A stretch of 24,269 nucleotides of DNA from NCBI GenBank assembly GCA_964632365.1, contig CAZWDR010000035.1, positions 1 to 24,269 of the forward strand, given 5' to 3'. Position numbers and translations under genes: made by a program. The notes below the pieces were generated by a model, which worked only from the letters and a program-made list of their open reading frames with translations, searched no databases and had not been told where the DNA came from. Numbering within the stretch: position 1 is the first letter of the stretch; each line of letters begins with the position of its first letter. The stretch comes from ZC4RG30 sp964632365 (GTDB lineage: Bacteria > Pseudomonadota > Gammaproteobacteria > Steroidobacterales > Steroidobacteraceae). Shown here piece after piece: positions 17,263 to 24,269 of the stretch.

Positions 17263-17444
17263 GGCCCAAGACTACCCCCGGTGGGGGCGCAGGAGTATCG
17301 GCGTGCGCCGGTCACGCTTCGCGAAGGCGACGCATGCGTTCCCGCGTCGCGCTGGCCGGCGTTCCTTGACCGCCGGGCGGGGCCCTTGGGAGGATCGGCG
17401 CCGATCCGGCCCCTTCCGGCCCGGACATCGCAAGGTGATCGTCC
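17263..17444. promoter_or_regulatory. divergent intergenic region with inverted repeats
   Basis: This 182-base spacer must hold promoters for both the TPR gene (minus) and the oxidoreductase (plus). A C5-GGT-G5 inverted repeat lies at 17275-17287, close to the TPR start. A TTGACC hexamer (17376-17381) could be a -35 for the plus gene, but no convincing -10 is seen at 16-18 bases. GGATCGGCGCCGATCC (17392-17407) is a perfect 16-base palindrome, 37 bases before the plus-strand GTG, positioned like an operator. A ribosome site AAGGTGA (17432-17438) precedes the GTG start by six bases. Confidence 0.4.
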
Positions 17445-18152
17445 GTGGCCGCAACCGTGAAGCCGACCGCTGCTCTGCCTTCCGTCGCGCTGGTGGCTGG
17501 CGCCAGCGGCCTGACCGGGCATGCGCTGCTGCGGCGGCTGCTGCGCGAAGGGGATTACGCACGGGTGGTGGCGCTGTCGCGCCGTCCGCTGCCGCTCGAC
17601 CATCCCCGCCTCGCCAATCGCATCCTGCGTTTCGATGCGCTGGCGTCCAGCCTGAAGGGCCTGCGCTGCACCGACGCGTTCTGCGCACTCGGCGCGCCCG
17701 GTGGGCCGGACGCTGAAGAAGCCGCGCTGCGTGCCGTCGATCTGGAGCTGGTCATCGCCTTCGCGCGCGCGGCGCGGACCGCGGGCGCGACACGGCTGGT
17801 GGTCGTGTCGTCGGCTGGTGCCGCTGTCTCCGCCGCGCAGCCGTTCCTGCGCATCAAGGGCGAGATGGAAGCGGCATTGCGGGGCGTCGGCTTCCCGTCG
17901 ATCGACATCCTGCAGCCGGGACGCGTCGCCGGTGTCCGCCCCGGCGACGGCGCCGGCGCGATGCTGCGCGAAGGGCTGCTGCTCGCGGCCTCGCCGCTGC
18001 TGCGGCGGGTGCGCGGCTCGCTCGATGTGCTGAGCGCCGAACAGCTCGCCGGCGCGATGTTCGCGGCGGCCCGGGCGCGCCGTCCCGGCATCCGCCACTA
18101 CATCGGGGGCGCGCTGCGCGAGGCGCCGCGGCCGCTGCGCCGGACGGGCTGA
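17445..18152 (+). CDS. NAD(P)-binding Rossmann protein, TIP30/NAD(P)H-binding atypical SDR type
   Basis: A 235-residue cytoplasmic protein with a GTG start supported by AAGGTGA six bases upstream. The N-terminal Rossmann motif VALVAGASGLTGHAL (GASGLTG at 19-25) binds the dinucleotide. LVVVSSAGA occupies the catalytic Ser strand, and FLRIKGEME the position where extended/atypical SDRs have Y-x-x-x-K, so Tyr appears to be replaced by Phe. RGVGFPSIDILQPGRVAG is the conserved following strand of the TIP30/HTATIP2-like group. The substrate is unknown and a redox-sensing role is possible. It is monocistronic, flanked by a long leader region downstream. Confidence 0.87.
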   Translation: MAATVKPTAALPSVALVAGASGLTGHALLRRLLREGDYARVVALSRRPLPLDHPRLANRILRFDALASSLKGLRCTDAFCALGAPGGPDAEEAALRAVDLELVIAFARAARTAGATRLVVVSSAGAAVSAAQPFLRIKGEMEAALRGVGFPSIDILQPGRVAGVRPGDGAGAMLREGLLLAASPLLRRVRGSLDVLSAEQLAGAMFAAARARRPGIRHYIGGALREAPRPLRRTG

Positions 18153-18186
18153 GCGGCGTTAGGCAGTTCCCTGATTTGCGGTTACT

Positions 18187-18252
18187 TATGTCGTGTGGCG
18201 ACGAAGAGGAGTCGCAAGCCTGACATGCTCCGTCCCGCAGGCGACATATGTC
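18187..18252 (+). repeat. nested inverted repeats upstream of the riboswitch (possible structured element or operator)
   Basis: TATGTCG (18187-18193) is the exact reverse complement of CGACATA (18242-18248). Inside lie GCGAC/GTCGC (18198-18202 and 18211-18215, loop of eight) and CCTG/CAGG (18219-18222 and 18238-18241). Together they can draw a three-way junction of about 62 bases. GACATATGTC (18243-18252) is also a perfect 10-base palindrome directly before a TTGACA hexamer (18254-18259). Either an RNA structure or a protein-binding site would explain this; I cannot tell which. Confidence 0.4.
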
Positions 18253-18253
18253 T

Positions 18254-18294
18254 TTGACAAGGTTCTTGACGGACCGTCGCCGCAACCAGACACT
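18254..18294 (+). promoter_or_regulatory. candidate promoter of the riboswitch-SPOR transcript
   Basis: Two -35-like hexamers occur in tandem: TTGACA (18254-18259) and TTGACG (18266-18271). From the second, a 17-base spacer leads to GACACT (18289-18294), a weak -10 with three of six matches. A start site near 18300-18304 would put the 5' end of the transcript just ahead of the riboswitch aptamer. The -35s are good and the -10 is poor. Confidence 0.45.
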
Positions 18295-18304
18295 TTGATC
18301 AACA

Positions 18305-18395
18305 AGTGACCAAGGCAAACCCGTCGTGAGGCGGGGGCGCAAAGCCACCGGTCTTCAGGCCCCGCAACGGGCTTCAAGACAGCGGAGCTGCCCAC
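18305..18395 (+). ncRNA. class I cyclic di-GMP riboswitch (GEMM-I)
   Basis: The aptamer core matches GEMM-I closely. AAGGCAAACC (18312-18321) is the conserved 5' junction strand. Stem P2 is CCCGTC (18320-18325) with GGCGGG (18330-18335), capped by the GNRA tetraloop GTGA (18326-18329), the loop that docks on P3. GGCGCAAAGCCACCGG (18336-18351) is the near-invariant block after P2. P3 is built from GTCTT/AAGAC (18351-18355 with 18376-18380) and GCCC/GGGC (18359-18362 with 18369-18372), separated by internal loops as in the tetraloop receptor. CAGCGGAGCTGCC follows at the 3' side. Class I aptamers bind c-di-GMP and control downstream genes, here the SPOR protein that starts about 30 bases later. 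The short distance suggests control of translation start or of a small hairpin between aptamer and start. End points are approximate. Confidence 0.92.
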
Positions 18396-18416
18396 GGAAG
18401 ACAACCTTCCACGGAG
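18396..18416 (+). promoter_or_regulatory. hairpin and ribosome site between riboswitch and SPOR start (candidate expression platform)
   Basis: GGAAG (18396-18400) pairs with CTTCC (18406-18410) around ACAAC, and GGAG (18413-18416) seven bases before GTG 18424 is the probable ribosome site. CACGG occurs three times (18393, 18410, 18420), offering alternative registers. There is no T-run, so a translational platform is more likely than a terminator. How ligand binding changes access to GGAG is not evident by eye. Confidence 0.45.
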
Positions 18417-18423
18417 TTTCACG

Positions 18424-20076
18424 GTGATGGCAAGCAGTGCAGAGAGCTTCGGTGCCAGCGGCGCGGCCGCGCCGACCCAGATGTTCGTCATCAACCTGGC
18501 GGCCTCGACATCGCCCATGGCGCTGTCGCATCCCAGTTCGCCCGAGCTGAAACGCTTCACGTTCTTCGTCAGTCGCCAGCGCGAGGAAGGGCGCGAGCGC
18601 TTCCGCCTGCACATGGGCTATTTCGCCTCGCAGGAAGAAGCCGAGAACTTGCTGCCTTCGGTGCGCGATGTGTACCCGGCGGCCTGGGCCGGCCCTGCGC
18701 CGACCACCGGCGCGGGACGCCGGGGTCGCATCGCGCCGGGCAGTGTCGTGGCCGCTGCGGCAGCACCGTCATCGGCCCGACCGGCGCCGGTGATCGCGGC
18801 CGTGCCAACGGCGCAGGTTGCGCCGGCTGGCGTGCCGGCCACTGCGCCGGCTGCATCCCCCTCGACCCGGGACACCACGCCCGCCTCGCATCTGGACACC
18901 ATGTCGAACGTGCGCGACGTGCTGGCGCAGCTGTCGGAAACCGGGAGCCGGGTTGCGCCGGCGGACGCGCCGACGGTGCAGGTGCGCATGCCGGCTGCGG
19001 CATCAGCACCAGATTCTCCGAAGCCGGCGCCGGTCGCGAAGGTCATCCCGGCAGCCGCATTGCCCCCGCAGCTCGCGGCGAACGCGGCGCCCGTGGCGCA
19101 GAAGCCCGAACTGAGCGCGTTCGATGCGCTGTCGCTGCTGGAGGAGCCCGCGTCCTCCGCCAGCACCACGCAGCGCGTGCCGGTGCTGCCGACGCTGCCG
19201 CCGATGCCCAGTGCCTTCGAGGGCCTCGAGAACGAGCCCGAGGTGCGACTGGTCACGCCGGAGGACACGCAGACCCTCACCGACATCAACCTCGACCGCG
19301 AGAACAACGCGCCGCCCTGCTTCGCGGTGCAGCTGGTGTGGTCGGCCGCGCCGATCAACGTGGCCGCGCTGCCGCACCTGGCGATCTTCGAGGCTTATAC
19401 GCTGTACAACGTCGAGGGCAATCGCCAGGGCCGCAAATGGTACGGGCTGCGCCTGGGCTTCTTCAGCGATCCGGACTCGGCCACGCAGGTGGCGAACTAC
19501 GTGCGCTCCGACTACAAGGCCGTGGCCGTGGTGCCGGTGGCCGTGAAGGAACGCGACCGGGCCAAGGGTGGCGTCACGCCGCTGGCCGCCGTCGCCGCCG
19601 CGCCGCGCAAGACCACCGAGAAGGAACTGGTGCGCGACGGCATGGAGGGCTTCGAGCTGCTGGCGGATGACCGTCCGCCGCCGCCGCGCCGTGACCTCGA
19701 CGACGGGGTGCGCCGCAACGCACCCGTGGTCACTGCCGCGGTCCCGGCTGCCGCGGCCACGCCGCGTGTCGCAAGGCCAGTGCCGGTTGTGGCGACTGCG
19801 GCCGCCGGTGCACCGAAGGCCGCGGGCAAGCCCACGGGCAAGCGCGTGGTCGCGCGCCGCCGCCCGCCGCCGGTGCCGCAGGGGCGCACGATCAGCGCCG
19901 GCGTCGGCGGTGCCGAAGTGCTGGAGTCGACGCTGGAGATCCTCGGTGCCTCGACCCTGTCGCTGGACAACGGCGGCCGCTCGGTGATCACCGACGCGTC
20001 GGCCCGCAAGGCGGCCGACAAGAAGTCGGGCGGCAACCGGTTCTCGCGGCTGCTCAGTCGCCTCAGCGGCGGCTGA
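18424..20076 (+). CDS. protein with two SPOR-like domains (c-di-GMP riboswitch controlled)
   Basis: About 550 residues from GTG 18424; ATG 18427 is immediately next and equally possible. Residues about 18-90 (MFVINLAAST, then RFTFFVSRQ and YFASQEEAENLLPSVRDVYP) and about 297-380 (PPCFAVQLVWSAAPINV, then LYNVEG, WYGLRLGFFSDPDSATQVAN and YKAVAVVPV) have the beta-alpha-beta pattern and the aromatic-Gly-x-F-x-s-x-x-x-A signature of SPOR domains, which bind denuded septal peptidoglycan in known members. Between and after them are long Ala/Pro linkers. The last 75 residues include a short helix (EVLESTLEILGASTL) and a basic end. No signal peptide or membrane helix is visible, which is odd for a peptidoglycan binder; a cytoplasmic protein-binding role as in FimV-like or pilus/motility proteins is possible. 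Regulation by c-di-GMP fits motility or surface functions. Confidence 0.82.
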   Translation: MMASSAESFGASGAAAPTQMFVINLAASTSPMALSHPSSPELKRFTFFVSRQREEGRERFRLHMGYFASQEEAENLLPSVRDVYPAAWAGPAPTTGAGRRGRIAPGSVVAAAAAPSSARPAPVIAAVPTAQVAPAGVPATAPAASPSTRDTTPASHLDTMSNVRDVLAQLSETGSRVAPADAPTVQVRMPAAASAPDSPKPAPVAKVIPAAALPPQLAANAAPVAQKPELSAFDALSLLEEPASSASTTQRVPVLPTLPPMPSAFEGLENEPEVRLVTPEDTQTLTDINLDRENNAPPCFAVQLVWSAAPINVAALPHLAIFEAYTLYNVEGNRQGRKWYGLRLGFFSDPDSATQVANYVRSDYKAVAVVPVAVKERDRAKGGVTPLAAVAAAPRKTTEKELVRDGMEGFELLADDRPPPPRRDLDDGVRRNAPVVTAAVPAAAATPRVARPVPVVATAAAGAPKAAGKPTGKRVVARRRPPPVPQGRTISAGVGGAEVLESTLEILGASTLSLDNGGRSVITDASARKAADKKSGGNRFSRLLSRLSGG

Positions 20077-20080
20077 TCCG

Positions 20081-20103
20081 GCGCGGGGGCCTGCGCCCCG
20101 CGC
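20081..20103. terminator. GC hairpin between convergent genes
   Basis: GCGCGGGG (20081-20088) and CCCCGCGC (20096-20103) form a perfect 8-base stem with a seven-base loop in the 26-base space between two convergent stops; its last base overlaps the minus-strand stop. There is no T-tract on either strand, so it would be a non-canonical, possibly bidirectional terminator. Confidence 0.5.
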
Positions 20104-20391
20104 TACTTGCCGAACAGCTTCTCCAGTTCCGCGCGCGCGGCATCCGCCGCGTTGCGGTTGCCACCCTTGAACGCGCCCGCCACCGGCTTGTAGAAGTCGC
20201 AGAAGTTCGCGCGTTCCTTGTCGCGCACTTCCTCGACGGTGGGCTCGCGGCATTGCTGGTAGGCGCTGCGGTCATACCGCGCACACAGCCGGCACGCATG
20301 CAGGTCGGCGCCGCAGTCCCGGCAGCGATCGCTGCGTCCGAACGGCAACGACAGCGCGGCCAGCGCCGCGCCGCATTTCCAGCAGCAGAGG

Positions 20392-20402
<11 letters not shown>
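20103..20402 (-). CDS. small zinc-ribbon protein downstream of uvrA
   Basis: A 99-residue cytoplasmic protein. ATG at 20402-20400 is chosen because the longer frame upstream is only the shadow of uvrA. It carries cysteine pairs C7/C10 (CWKC), C27/C30 (CRDC), C37/C40 (CRLC) and further cysteines at 51 and about 69, enough for one or two zinc ribbons. The C-terminal half (AYQQCREPTVEEVRDKERAN, then FCDFYKP) is charged and ends in an Ala/Glu helix. Its start overlaps the uvrA stop by 11 bases, so it is translationally coupled to UvrA. A UvrA-associated accessory role is possible but unproven. The family is not one I can name. Confidence 0.8.

Positions 20403-24269
<3,867 letters not shown>

Overview
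The window is a densely coded, very GC-rich stretch of a Gram-negative proteobacterial chromosome. A gammaproteobacterium of the Xanthomonadales/Lysobacterales or Nevskiales type is my guess from the sum of features: lipoboxes and outer-membrane-type lipoproteins, a TonB-C domain protein, a SPOR protein behind a class I c-di-GMP riboswitch, and a tandem UvrA. No rRNA, tRNA, insertion sequence, phage gene or CRISPR array is visible. A 100-N scaffold gap lies at 11455-11554.

Region 1 (1-3756, + strand) is branched-chain amino acid synthesis with insertions. It holds the C-terminus of the acetolactate synthase large subunit, a short alpha/beta-hydrolase-like protein without a recognisable nucleophile, a coiled-coil FHA protein, biosynthetic threonine deaminase (ilvA) and a small PGPGW-type membrane protein. 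All are packed with tiny gaps or overlaps.

Region 2 (3905-15904, + strand) is the most unusual part: ten consecutive genes that look like one operon. In order they are three lipoproteins (the second a 464-residue Gly/Ala/Ser-rich protein), a transmembrane Ser/Thr kinase with a TPR-like and PEGA-like extracytoplasmic part, a transmembrane FHA-like/PEGA/SUMF1-fold protein, a small Ala/Glu-rich exported protein interrupted by the N gap, a degenerate Hsp70/actin-fold protein fused to FHA, two membrane-anchored VWA proteins sharing a near-identical N-terminal motif (FSLSF-[LM]-DCICCGFGA), and a fourth lipoprotein. Most junctions are 1-4 base stop/start overlaps. Together with the upstream FHA gene this suggests a phosphorylation-controlled, envelope-spanning complex. 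Its function is not evident from sequence, and I do not recognise it as a named system.

Region 3 (15901-18152) holds a minus-strand secreted TPR protein with a TonB-like C-terminal domain, convergent with the operon and sharing its CTAG stop, and a divergent Rossmann-fold TIP30-like oxidoreductase. The 182-base divergent spacer contains a perfect 16-base palindrome.

Region 4 (18153-20076) is a long leader carrying a clear GEMM-I (class I c-di-GMP) riboswitch, a promoter-like element and an additional nest of inverted repeats, followed by a protein with two SPOR-like domains.

Region 5 (20081-24269, minus strand) holds a tandem UvrA (two UvrA units in one chain, 5' end outside the window) followed by a translationally overlapping small zinc-ribbon protein. 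A GC hairpin separates it from the convergent SPOR gene.
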